Assembly (NCBI GenBank): GCA_002238765.1 | Contig: MPMZ01000012.1 | Coordinates: 1 to 55,393, forward strand | Reading direction: 5' to 3' | Source: Nitrospira sp. bin75 | GTDB taxonomy: Bacteria > Nitrospirota > Nitrospiria > Nitrospirales > UBA8639 | Length of the DNA stretch: 55,393 nucleotides | In this document: piece by piece, positions 35,464 through 45,291 of the stretch | How positions within the stretch are numbered: the stretch's first letter is position 1 | Layout of the letters: the number at the start of each line of letters is the position of its first letter | Translations under genes and position numbers: made by a program | The notes under the pieces: generated by a model | Seen by the model: the letters and a program-made list of their open reading frames with translations, nothing else | The model's database searches: none | What the model was told of the DNA's origin: nothing

Positions 35464-35892
35464 ATGACTGAAGTGAAACAGATTCCCCTGACGCCCGACT
35501 TGTCCTCGATTTCGGAACTGGAGCAGTCTCTTGAAGAGTTTGCCGGCGCACATGAGTTGGATATGGGATTGCAGAACCGCCTGAATCTGATGCTCGAAGA
35601 ACTGATCACCAATAGTGTGAACTATTCCCTGCAAACGGTGTCTGGACCGGAACTCGAGTTGTGTCTGTCACTGGAGGATACGTTTGTCGTGGCTCGGCTT
35701 GAAGATAACGGACCTGCGTTCGACCCGTTCAGCGACGCACCCGAGGCGGATACCACCTCATCCCTCGCGGACCGGCCCATTGGAGGGCTGGGCATTTTTC
35801 TGACGAAAAAGTTTGCGACTGAATACGCGTACGAGCGGGTTGGCGATCGAAACCGCGTGACCTTGCGGTGCCAAATCGGGAAAACCCCCTAA
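35464..35892 (+). CDS. RsbW-like serine kinase / ATP-binding anti-sigma protein
   Basis: A 142-residue HATPase_c_2 protein. The N box is in LNLMLEELITNSVNYS, the G1 box in LEDNGPAFDPF and the G2 box in PIGGLGIFLTKKF. These proteins phosphorylate STAS antagonists and may sequester a sigma factor or another target. It is divergent from the STAS-phosphatase-kinase operon, giving all three elements of partner switching together. No sigma factor gene is nearby, so the output may be non-transcriptional. Its stop overlaps by 4 bases the stop of the convergent permease-fusion gene. Confidence 0.88.
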   Translation: MTEVKQIPLTPDLSSISELEQSLEEFAGAHELDMGLQNRLNLMLEELITNSVNYSLQTVSGPELELCLSLEDTFVVARLEDNGPAFDPFSDAPEADTTSSLADRPIGGLGIFLTKKFATEYAYERVGDRNRVTLRCQIGKTP

Positions 35893-37652
35893 GACGTCCG
35901 GCCGCTGCGAACCGGCCCTGAGGCCTCCACGCGGACGGTCACGATGTCCGTCCCATGGTATTGCTGGTGACGAACCGAGGACGCAAGGTGCCGCAGCAAC
36001 CGCAGTGACACTTCCTGTTCGACAAGGGCTTCGTCGATTCGTGCGCCAAGCAGCGCGATTCGATCCTGAAGGTTTGCGTCGCCGGTCGAGGCAATGAACT
36101 CGAGGACCGCCCCGTTCTCTTCCTTGTAGGCAACCAGGAGCAAGCGTCGGGTGCGTCCCTCTGCGGCCTCGTCCCGTTGAATGAGCGTCAGCAGCGTCTC
36201 TTCACTGGCGGCGTCCAGCCGGTTTGCCGTGTCCGCATCCCAACCGCTTCGGGACGCGAATCCAAAGAGAAACTCCCTGATTCTCGGCAGGGCCGAGACC
36301 TTGAACTCCACTTCCAGCCGGCGGCGGGGTTTTGTCAGATCCGAGAACAGGGTCATGAGGATGGCCACGAATCCGCCGGCCGTCATCCCGTTCTGAAGAA
36401 GACCCCCGGCGAACGCCGAAACGGACTCGGGGAAGATCACGCCGTTTTGGAAGCCGACTCCCACCCAGAACGCGACGCCACAGACAAGGCCCTTGCGATA
36501 GTCAATTCCGTCCTGGACGACCAGATTCATGCCGATGACGAACAGCATCGCCAGAAAGACGGCAAGGTAGGCGGCGACGACCGGGCCCGGTATCGCCAGG
36601 ACCACGGCGAGCGCCTTGGGAAGGAATGCCAGCACGATGAGCACGGCCCCGAGGGCGATACCGACGCGACGGGCGCCGACGCCGGTGAGTTCGGTCACCG
36701 AGACGGTCGTGGAGTAGGTGGTATTCGGCACCGTTCCCGAGAGGCCGGCCAGCAGCTTGGCGATACCGGCGGCGGCCACGGCGCCCTGCACCGCCCGGAA
36801 ATCCACCGCGCGAGACTGGCGCCAGGACACGTGCTGAATGGCGATCGACGCGCTGATCGTTTGCATGGTGTCGATCAGGGCCACGAGCACGAATGCCGGA
36901 AGCAACGTCCAGAAAACCGGCGTGAAGTCGAGATCGATGCCCGGCCATACGCCATCCGGAAGACCGATCCACGAAGCCTCGGCGACTCGCCCCACGTCGT
37001 AGAGACCGAACACCCCGGCGACCACCGAACCGGCCACGACACCGGTCACCGGTGCCCAGAGGCGCCATGTCCCCGATCCCTTCAGGACGCCGCCGGCGAT
37101 GACGAGTATGGTCGCAAGCGCGCTCAGTGGAGCCGCCACCGCTGACACGCCATCCGGCACGTCCTTCAGCATAGCGAAGACGTGCGACATCACCGTAACG
37201 GGTATGAGCATGATCACCGTTCCCGTGACGGTCGGCGTCAGGATTCGCCGGAGTAACCAGAGCCGTGTGGAAAGCGCGAGCGGAACGAGCGAGGAGACGA
37301 CAACCAGGGAGGCCAGCATCGCCGGCCCCCCTTTGGCCAGAGCGGTGATACTGATCGCAATGGACGCTCCGGAGATGCTCATCAAGAGCACGTAGCCCGA
37401 GCCGATCTGGCCGAACCGAACCGCCTGCAGGACCGTGGTTGCCCCGCAGACCGCGACCGCGGCGAACACGGCCCATGACAGGTAGGATTCAGGCCCTCCG
37501 GCGGCCCGGATGATGATAGCAGGCACCAAGACCGTCGCGGCGACACTGAGAATGGCGAGTTGCAGCCCCAGCCCGAAGGCGAGTGCCATCGGCGGTTTTT
37601 CGTCGGGCTGGTAGCGGACGCGTGTGCGACGGTCGGAATCGTTGGACTTCAT
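35889..37652 (-). CDS. NCS2 xanthine/uracil-type permease fused to a degenerate RsbW-like ATPase domain
   Basis: A 587-residue protein starting at MKSNDSDRRTRVRY; the longer open frame upstream is not homologous. Residues about 25-450 are a multi-helix NCS2 permease, with a QxxxV-like loop (QTISASIAIQHVSW), GTVPNTTYSTTVSVTELTGV and the paired helices typical of XanP/UraA. Residues about 460-587 resemble an RsbW/HATPase domain (RLDAASEETLLTLI, then LLLVAYKEENGAVLEFIAST). The N-box Asn and the DxGxG box are not preserved, so ATP binding is doubtful. The fusion suggests a transporter that reports nucleobase availability to the neighbouring partner-switching system. That function is inference; the fold assignments are secure. 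Confidence 0.82.
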   Translation of the reverse strand: MKSNDSDRRTRVRYQPDEKPPMALAFGLGLQLAILSVAATVLVPAIIIRAAGGPESYLSWAVFAAVAVCGATTVLQAVRFGQIGSGYVLLMSISGASIAISITALAKGGPAMLASLVVVSSLVPLALSTRLWLLRRILTPTVTGTVIMLIPVTVMSHVFAMLKDVPDGVSAVAAPLSALATILVIAGGVLKGSGTWRLWAPVTGVVAGSVVAGVFGLYDVGRVAEASWIGLPDGVWPGIDLDFTPVFWTLLPAFVLVALIDTMQTISASIAIQHVSWRQSRAVDFRAVQGAVAAAGIAKLLAGLSGTVPNTTYSTTVSVTELTGVGARRVGIALGAVLIVLAFLPKALAVVLAIPGPVVAAYLAVFLAMLFVIGMNLVVQDGIDYRKGLVCGVAFWVGVGFQNGVIFPESVSAFAGGLLQNGMTAGGFVAILMTLFSDLTKPRRRLEVEFKVSALPRIREFLFGFASRSGWDADTANRLDAASEETLLTLIQRDEAAEGRTRRLLLVAYKEENGAVLEFIASTGDANLQDRIALLGARIDEALVEQEVSLRLLRHLASSVRHQQYHGTDIVTVRVEASGPVRSGRTS

Positions 37653-37862
37653 GCCGTAACCTGGATGTTCCAGAGAGAATGACCGGATCAGGACAAGGAG
37701 GCATCGGTGGACATGTCGCGGGGGGCACGACAAATCATTGTTACCTCTCTGCCCAAGCGTGTCAATGACGAAGTCGTCCCTGCCTTCACTCCTCAACGAA
37801 TGGATGGCCCTGCCACGTGTCCACCGTGCCTGGTTGCGATCCTCCTATGGCAGGACAAAGTT

Positions 37863-37891
37863 TTGAGGTTAAGCGGAAGGTCTGCTATACT
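37863..37891 (+). promoter_or_regulatory. sigma-70-like promoter of the mreB operon
   Basis: TTGAGG at 37863-37868 and TATACT at 37886-37891 are separated by exactly 17 bases; each matches consensus at four or more of six positions. The predicted start near 37898 gives a leader of about 170 bases. Confidence 0.6.
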
Positions 37892-37931
37892 AGCCAACTT
37901 ATAATGCAGGCGAGCCCGTCCAGGGGCGGAT

Positions 37932-37983
37932 CGGAGAGCGAACAAGTCCTGTTCGCCCTTCTCTTCGAACGTCCGTCTCTCCG
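37932..37983 (+). promoter_or_regulatory. structured 5' leader of mreB with competing hairpins
   Basis: CGGAGAG (37932-37938) can pair with CTCTCCG (37977-37983). Inside, GCGAAC (37938-37943) pairs with GTTCGC (37951-37956). The same GTTCG can instead pair with CGAAC at 37966-37970, so the two inner hairpins exclude each other, as in attenuators. No open reading frame or known riboswitch motif was recognised in it. Confidence 0.45.
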
Positions 37984-38044
37984 AAAAGTCGTATTCCTTG
38001 TGTCGCCGGATGTGCGTTGTCGTCTTTCATGAGCTTAGACCTGA

Positions 38045-39115
<1,071 letters not shown>

Positions 39116-39129
39116 AGGAACGACTTCTT

Positions 39130-40032
39130 ATGAGTGGCCGGTTTCGGCCTGGGGTGTTTTGGGGTTCCGGCGTGAAGCGGGTCAGCGTGGCCCTCTTGGC
39201 TGTCGCCTTTGTCGTGTTCGCCCTCCTGCCTCGGCAATCTCAATTGCTCCTCCACACGATAGGCCAACCCCTTGCCGACCTCGTCGCCATCCCTCTTGAG
39301 GGCATGGCCACGCTTGATCGAGACATGCGGGAATGGTGGATGCAGTATATTGCCCTCCAGAGCCTTTCCGAACAGAACCGCGAGCTTCGGGAAAAAGTCC
39401 GGCAACTCACGGGCGAAGTGAATCGATTGCGAGCACAGGCGTTGACTGCGGAACGGTTGGCCGCGTTGTTGAAATTTCAGAAGGACGAGTCGGTCCGGAC
39501 GGTGGCCGCAAAGGTCATTGGCCGAAATCTGTCGAACTGGTATCAAGGCGTGATTCTGAACAAAGGCGAGGAGGATGGCATTCGGGAGCAAATGGGCGTC
39601 ATCACGCCGGCTGGGGTCGTGGGGCGAATCGTCAGAACCTCAGGGGCCACGAGCATAGCCTTGTTGACGATCGATCCGAACGTGGCCGTCGCGGGTATGG
39701 TTCAACGAACGCGAGAGGAAGGGATGGTTCAGGGAACGTCGCAAGGGCTTGTGCGCATGAAATATCTCCCCCCGCTTTCCTCGGTCAAAAAAGGTGACGC
39801 CGTGGTGACCTCAGGGTTGACGGGCGGATTTCCGCGAGGGGTGCTGATCGGGGACGTCTCCCGCGTTGAAGAAAGTGAAGACAATTTGTTCCAGACCGCC
39901 GAAATTGTGCCGGCGGTGCAGTTTCGATACTTGGACGAAGTGCTCATCGTTGTGTCTCCTCGGTCGCCGGACGCCATGATTCCCCTTGATCAAGCGTTGG
40001 TTTCCCCAGGGCTCCAGAATCCTGCTCCATGA
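39130..40032 (+). CDS. mreC: rod shape-determining protein MreC
   Basis: A 300-residue bitopic membrane protein. One membrane helix (about 17-37) is followed by a periplasmic coiled coil (about 75-115, LSEQNRELREKVRQLTGEVN) and a beta-rich domain with VIGRNLSNWYQGVILNKGEE and VVTSGLTGGFPRGVLIGDV. MreC links MreB to the PBP2-RodA synthase. AAAGGAAC precedes the ATG, which lies 14 bases after mreB. Its stop overlaps mreD by 4 bases. Confidence 0.95.
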   Translation: MSGRFRPGVFWGSGVKRVSVALLAVAFVVFALLPRQSQLLLHTIGQPLADLVAIPLEGMATLDRDMREWWMQYIALQSLSEQNRELREKVRQLTGEVNRLRAQALTAERLAALLKFQKDESVRTVAAKVIGRNLSNWYQGVILNKGEEDGIREQMGVITPAGVVGRIVRTSGATSIALLTIDPNVAVAGMVQRTREEGMVQGTSQGLVRMKYLPPLSSVKKGDAVVTSGLTGGFPRGVLIGDVSRVEESEDNLFQTAEIVPAVQFRYLDEVLIVVSPRSPDAMIPLDQALVSPGLQNPAP

Positions 40033-40517
40033 AGATCAGTGTGTATGCGATTTTCATTCTGTTCCTTATTTCCTTTCAGGCTACCCTGTTGCATTCGCTG
40101 AATCCTTTTGGGATCCAGCCGGATCTGTGTCTCGTCATCGCCTGTTTGGTCGGGTTTCGGACGGGACACATACCGGGAGCGATCGTGGGTTTCGGCCTGG
40201 GTTTTATCCAGGATGTGTTTTCTGCCGGTTTGTTTGGGCTGAATATGTTCACGAAAGCCGGCGTGGGATTCCTGGCCGGCGTCTTCGCCAGGAATTTGGC
40301 CAACAGGGCACCTCATGCAGCTTTTGTGCCGATTGTGGCGTGTTCCGTTCTTTCGTCAACCGTGTTCTTACTGTCGTCTCGGATGGGAATGGGTCTGGGA
40401 GAGATGCTCCACGCGTTTTCCTTTATCTTGCTTCCTCAGGCGATTCTGGATGGACTCGCGGCCATCGTGGCGAATTGGGTCATTGTCCAGTGGCTGGTCG
40501 AAGCGCCAAGTTCGTGA
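40029..40517 (+). CDS. mreD: rod shape-determining protein MreD
   Basis: A 162-residue integral membrane protein with five or six predicted helices, including ISVYAIFILFLISFQATLLH at the N-terminus and LVIACLVGFRTGHIPGAIVG. The segment GLGFIQDVFSAGLFGLNMF is typical of MreD. It interacts with MreC and PBP2 in the elongasome. It is translationally coupled to mreC by an ATGA overlap. Length and position are normal. Confidence 0.92.
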   Translation: MKISVYAIFILFLISFQATLLHSLNPFGIQPDLCLVIACLVGFRTGHIPGAIVGFGLGFIQDVFSAGLFGLNMFTKAGVGFLAGVFARNLANRAPHAAFVPIVACSVLSSTVFLLSSRMGMGLGEMLHAFSFILLPQAILDGLAAIVANWVIVQWLVEAPSS

Positions 40518-40553
40518 GGGTTGTCATGAGAGGCATCCAGGTGAGGTGTGTCG

Positions 40554-42446
40554 GTGAAGCAGGCAATGACTGATCCCGGTCTCCAATCAACCGGATTGGC
40601 GGATATCCAGGGACGGTTACTTCTCATCAAGATCGTCGTATTGATCATTGTGGGGCTGTTGGTCGTGCGGTTATGGCAGCTTCAAGTTCGCGATGGGACA
40701 TACTATCGAAATCTTGCTCATGATAATCGGACCCGATCGATTCTCTTGCATCCCGTTCGCGGACTTATTTACGACCGCAACGGGATGTTGCTGGCGAAGA
40801 ACGTCCCGAGTTTCAACTTGTACGTCCAACTCAGCGACGTGCCTGACCGTGAAGCCCTGATGGGAAAACTCGTCGAGTTGTTGTCACTGGACAAGAGTGA
40901 GTTGAACAAGAAGATTCAGACCCCGGAAATGGAAACGCCGATACGCCTGAAGAAAGGCGTCAGTCTCAAAGAAGCGGCCATTGTCGAATCACATCGGTTG
41001 GATCTGCCAGGCGTGGTGATTCGTCCGGAATTTCAGCGGAACAATCCTCAAGGTGTCTATGCCGCACACGTGCTCGGGTACGTGGGGGCCGCTTCAGAGG
41101 AACAACTGGCACGAGAAGAGTTTCAAGGGCTTCCCCCGGGCAGCGTCATCGGCCAATATGGCGTCGAACGGATCTATGAAAGGACATTGCGAGGACGGGC
41201 GGGGCGAAAACTCATCGAGGTCGATGCCTTGGGTCATGAGAAGCATCTGATCTCCGTAGACAAGCCGCAAGTGGGACATGACGTGCATCTGACGCTTGAT
41301 TTTCGTTTACAGAAATTGGCGGAAGATTTGTTGGGAGAAGAAGCCGGCGCGATTGTTGTCTTGGACCCGCAAACGGGGGAACTGCTGGCCTTGGCGAGTC
41401 GGCCGAGTTTCGACCCCAATGCCTTATCCCGTGGGTTACGTGCCGATGAATGGAACACCATTCTTCAGGACACGCGCCATCCTCTGACGAATCGAGCGAT
41501 TCAAGGGCAGTATCCTCCAGGTTCCACGTTTAAAATCATTATGGCGACGGCTGCTCTTGAGACTCAGGCAATCGGCCTCACCGAGACGGTTCGTTGCGGG
41601 GGAAAGTTTCGATTCGGCAACCGAACCTTTCGGGATTGGAAGAAGTATGGTCATGGTGCGGTCGATTTACATAAAGCGATCACCGACTCGTGTGACGTGT
41701 ATTTTTATCGATTAGGCGATCGCATGGGTGTGGAGACCATTGCGGCCTATGCGAAACAATTCGGGTTGGGGGCCAGAACGGGTATTGAGCTGCCTGCCGA
41801 AGCTACGGGACTCGTCCCGACCCCGGAATGGAAACGACAGACACAGGGGGAACCATGGTACCCGGGTGAAACCATTTCCGTGGCGATCGGACAAGGTGCT
41901 GTCACGGTTACACCGCTTCAAATGGCGAAAGTGATCGCCATGATCGGGAATAATGGAAGATCGGTTCACCCGCATGTCGTTCGTGGAATAAGGGAACGGG
42001 ATGGCGAATGGATTCAGAAGTGGGCTCCGACACCGGAGTCTGCTCTTGCGTTACGACCGCCTCAACTGGAAGCGATTCAGAAGGCTCTTGCAGCGGTGGT
42101 CACCGAAGGAACGGCACCACGGGCCAGATCGTCGATCGTCACGATTGCAGGAAAAACCGGGACGGCGCAGGTGGTCTCGTTACGCCACAAATCTGAAGAA
42201 GACACTCCCAAGCGATTTCGAGACCATGCCTGGTTTGTCGCCTATGCGCCGTTCGAACATCCCCGCATTGCCGTGGCGGTGTTGCTTGAGCACATGGGGC
42301 ACGGCGGATCCGCTGCGGCACCTTTGGCCAAGCAACTGATTGAGGCCTATGTCTCATATGGGGTCGATGAGAAAGACGGAACACAGGCTTCTCGTACGTT
42401 TCCTTCCCACAAACCGATGAAACAGGGGACGCGGGTTCATGGGTGA
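40554..42446 (+). CDS. mrdA: penicillin-binding protein 2 (elongasome transpeptidase)
   Basis: A 630-residue class B PBP. The GTG at 40554 is chosen because AGGTGAGG (40539-40546) lies 7 bases before it; GTG 40548 is too close and ATG 40566 rather far. An N-terminal membrane anchor (about 20-42) is followed by the PBP dimer domain and the transpeptidase. Catalytic motifs are SxxK in PPGSTFKIIM, SxN-type in TDSCDVYFYR and KTG in AGKTGTAQVV. It crosslinks peptidoglycan during lateral growth with RodA, encoded next with an 8-base overlap. Confidence 0.95.
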   Translation: MKQAMTDPGLQSTGLADIQGRLLLIKIVVLIIVGLLVVRLWQLQVRDGTYYRNLAHDNRTRSILLHPVRGLIYDRNGMLLAKNVPSFNLYVQLSDVPDREALMGKLVELLSLDKSELNKKIQTPEMETPIRLKKGVSLKEAAIVESHRLDLPGVVIRPEFQRNNPQGVYAAHVLGYVGAASEEQLAREEFQGLPPGSVIGQYGVERIYERTLRGRAGRKLIEVDALGHEKHLISVDKPQVGHDVHLTLDFRLQKLAEDLLGEEAGAIVVLDPQTGELLALASRPSFDPNALSRGLRADEWNTILQDTRHPLTNRAIQGQYPPGSTFKIIMATAALETQAIGLTETVRCGGKFRFGNRTFRDWKKYGHGAVDLHKAITDSCDVYFYRLGDRMGVETIAAYAKQFGLGARTGIELPAEATGLVPTPEWKRQTQGEPWYPGETISVAIGQGAVTVTPLQMAKVIAMIGNNGRSVHPHVVRGIRERDGEWIQKWAPTPESALALRPPQLEAIQKALAAVVTEGTAPRARSSIVTIAGKTGTAQVVSLRHKSEEDTPKRFRDHAWFVAYAPFEHPRIAVAVLLEHMGHGGSAAAPLAKQLIEAYVSYGVDEKDGTQASRTFPSHKPMKQGTRVHG

Positions 42447-43560
42447 ACAGTGGAGTCGCGGGCGGGGATTCGACCGGTTTGATTGGTGCTTTTGCGGTAT
42501 CATCCTGGCGTTGTCATCCATTGGGGTCCTGACCATTTACAGCGTGACGGTCGAAGGGCCCGGCAGTCAGTTTCCTCTGTATGTGAAACAGGCGATCTGG
42601 ATCGGTGTCGGAACACTGGCCTTTCTGGTGGTGTCGCGGATCGATTACCATGCACTCGCGCGATGGTCGTATCTGCTGTACGGATTCGCGGTGCTTCTCC
42701 TCCTCTTCGTTCTCTTCAGCGGGAAAAGCAGTCGCGGTGCCCAACGATGGATTGCCTTGGGACCCCTGGCGTTTCAACCTTCAGAATTCGTGAAGATTCC
42801 GATGCTCTTGGTCTTGGCCGTCTATTATGCCAGCCAACCCCGGCGAGGCTGGTGGTATCGGGTCATCGTGCCGGCGTTGATCGCGTTGCCGGGATTTATC
42901 TTGATTCTGAAACAGCCCGATTTGGGGAGCAGTCTCAGCTTTCTGTCGATATACGTCACCCTGCTTCTGGCTGTCGGCATCAAGTCCAAAACGTTGGGGG
43001 CGGTGCTTTTGTCGGCGCTGATGCTGTTCCCCTTTGCCTGGAGTGAATTATGGGGTTCCCTGCATGACTATCAAAAGGAACGGATTTTGAGTTTTGTGGA
43101 TCCCGACTATGATCCCGCAGGAAGAGGGTACCAAGGGTTGCAATCCCGCATTGCCGTGGGCTCAGGGCAGTTGATTGGAAAAGGGTTCCACGGCGGGACG
43201 CAGACGCAATTCAAATTTCTTCCGGAAGGCCACACCGATTTCATCTTCGCGGTCCTGGCCGAGGAATGGGGGTTTTTGGGCGGGGTCCTGTGCCTCAGCC
43301 TCTATCTCGCGCTGTTGTTGTTGGGATTGGAGATTGCGGCGAAGGCCAAAGATACGTTGGGCGCCCTGTTGGCCATTGGGCTCGTGGGCATGCTGACGTT
43401 CAACATGGCAGTCAACGTAGGGATGACCATCGGTCTGGCACCTATCGTCGGCATTCCTTTGCCGTTACTCAGTTATGGGGGGAGCGCGACGATTATGACC
43501 ATGGCGGCGTTGGGCCTGCTGTTCAGGGTCAAGAGGGAAAGACTATTGCTATCGGCGTGA
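42439..43560 (+). CDS. rodA: peptidoglycan glycosyltransferase RodA
   Basis: A 373-residue SEDS-family membrane protein with about ten helices. It polymerises lipid II into glycan strands together with PBP2. Family landmarks are SRGAQRWIALGPLAFQPSEF with the following KIPMLL, LKQPDLGSSL, GRGYQGLQSRIAVGSGQLIG, LPEGHTDFIFAVLAEEWGF and PLPLLSYGGSATIMTMAALG. The ATG overlaps mrdA, indicating coupling. It is the last gene of the shape cluster before a 158-base gap to rng. Confidence 0.96.
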   Translation: MGEQWSRGRGFDRFDWCFCGIILALSSIGVLTIYSVTVEGPGSQFPLYVKQAIWIGVGTLAFLVVSRIDYHALARWSYLLYGFAVLLLLFVLFSGKSSRGAQRWIALGPLAFQPSEFVKIPMLLVLAVYYASQPRRGWWYRVIVPALIALPGFILILKQPDLGSSLSFLSIYVTLLLAVGIKSKTLGAVLLSALMLFPFAWSELWGSLHDYQKERILSFVDPDYDPAGRGYQGLQSRIAVGSGQLIGKGFHGGTQTQFKFLPEGHTDFIFAVLAEEWGFLGGVLCLSLYLALLLLGLEIAAKAKDTLGALLAIGLVGMLTFNMAVNVGMTIGLAPIVGIPLPLLSYGGSATIMTMAALGLLFRVKRERLLLSA

Positions 43561-43718
43561 GCCGTTCACACAGGCCTTCCTTGTCGCGTGTCGGGATCGA
43601 CCATTTGACGAAACGTAGAATCCATGTCACGCTTTTGGGGGAGACGTCGACCACGACGGGTTTGACCGGGGTTCTCTCACTGAGTCGCAAGCGCGTCAAG
43701 GAATAAAGGAGTCGAGGT

Positions 43719-45242
43719 ATGGGTGTTGAGATTGCCATCAATATGACGCCGCAGGAAACGCGTGTCGCGGTGTTGGAGAATAAGGTGGTCATGGAATTAT
43801 ACGTGGACCGGGCCAAGAAAAAGGATTTTGTGGGCAACGTCTATAAAGGCAAAGTCGTGAAAGTCCTGCCCGGTATGCAGGCCGCGTTTGTGGACATTGG
43901 CCTGGAACGCGCCGCGTTTATGCACGTGTCTGATCTGTCGGTGGGCACTGAACCCGGCGATATCCTGGTGGAAAGCGACGAAGATGAGAAAGGGCCGGAA
44001 TTCCCACGTCCGCGACGGCAAACGGTGCTACCCATTCAAGAGTTGCTGGAAGAAAACCAAGAACTCGTCGTCCAGATTTCCAAGGGTCCGATCGGCACCA
44101 AAGGCCCCAGGGTGACGTCCTATTGTTCCTTGCCGGGGCGTTTCCTGGTACTCATGCCGAACGTCGATCATGTCGGGATTTCGCGACGCATTGCCGAGGA
44201 AGATGAGCGTGGTCGTCTCAAAGACATCATGAAACGTATCCGTGAACCGGGCTATGGATACATTGTCCGGACGGTGAGCGAGGGGGTCAGCGAAGAGGAT
44301 CTCAAATCTGACGTCGGGTTTCTCACCGCGATGTGGCAGGATATTGTCAAGAAGCAGGATATCTATCCCGCTCCTGCCGCGCTGCATACGGATTTGGATC
44401 TGACGCTGCGGGTGGTGCGGGATTTATTTACCAAAAACGTCAAGAGGCTGCTGATCGATTCGAAAGAGGAATGTGCAGCGGTCAAAGAGTTTGTCCGCCG
44501 GTATCTGCCTGACCAAACGTCTCGAATTGTTCACTATGACAAGGATGAGAGTTTGTTCGATCACTTGGGGATCGAGATGGAAATCTCTCGCGCCTTGAGC
44601 CGAAAAGTCTGGCTCAAGTCCGGCGGCCATATTGTGATTGATCATACGGAAGCCATGACGGTCGTCGACGTGAACACGGGGCGTTACGTGGGCAAGCGCG
44701 ATCAGGAAGAAACGATTTTGAGAAACAATTTGGAAGCGGCTCGTGAGATCGCCTACCAGATTAAACTTCGCGGAATAGGGGGGATCATCATTATCGATTT
44801 TATCGATATGGAACGAGGACGGAATCGTGACAAAGTCTATCAAGCCCTCGTGGACGCGATGGGTAATGACAAAGCGCGCACGCGTATTTCTCGTATCAGC
44901 GATCTGGGGTTGATCGAGATTTCCCGGGAACGCGTGCGGGAAGACTTGCTCAGGACGCTCTCAGACGTCTGCTCCGACTGTGATGGGCGCGGCTACACAC
45001 GATCCGCACTCACGGTGGTGTATGATATGTTGCGCGATATCCGCCGAATCGGACGAGCGGCCGGGCAGCAAACCGTGGTGGTCGGGGCCCATCCTCATAT
45101 CGTGGAGATGCTGCAAGAAACCGAGCCCGAAGCGCTTGAGCAACTCCAGCGAGAGTTTCATTATCAGATTATCGTGAATGCCGATCCCCTGCTTCCGCTT
45201 GAGCAGTATGACCTTGTGGTGTTAGGCGACGGTGCGGGCTAG
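43719..45242 (+). CDS. rng: ribonuclease G (RNase E/G family)
   Basis: A 507-residue endoribonuclease involved in 16S rRNA 5' maturation and mRNA decay. An S1 domain (about 35-130) contains NVYKGKVVKVLPGMQAAFVD. The DNase I-like catalytic region has the Mg-binding Asp residues in MTVVDVNTGRYVG and IIIIDFIDM. The zinc-link CSDCDGRG follows near residue 425. There is no long C-terminal scaffold, so it is RNase G-like rather than full RNase E. AAGGAG lies 7 bases before the ATG. The position after mreBCD-rodA is a widespread arrangement. Confidence 0.94.
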   Translation: MGVEIAINMTPQETRVAVLENKVVMELYVDRAKKKDFVGNVYKGKVVKVLPGMQAAFVDIGLERAAFMHVSDLSVGTEPGDILVESDEDEKGPEFPRPRRQTVLPIQELLEENQELVVQISKGPIGTKGPRVTSYCSLPGRFLVLMPNVDHVGISRRIAEEDERGRLKDIMKRIREPGYGYIVRTVSEGVSEEDLKSDVGFLTAMWQDIVKKQDIYPAPAALHTDLDLTLRVVRDLFTKNVKRLLIDSKEECAAVKEFVRRYLPDQTSRIVHYDKDESLFDHLGIEMEISRALSRKVWLKSGGHIVIDHTEAMTVVDVNTGRYVGKRDQEETILRNNLEAAREIAYQIKLRGIGGIIIIDFIDMERGRNRDKVYQALVDAMGNDKARTRISRISDLGLIEISRERVREDLLRTLSDVCSDCDGRGYTRSALTVVYDMLRDIRRIGRAAGQQTVVVGAHPHIVEMLQETEPEALEQLQREFHYQIIVNADPLLPLEQYDLVVLGDGAG

Positions 45243-45291
45243 CCGACTGATGCCCATCACCCCCACGTCTCGTGTGCGGTTCTTTTGAACC

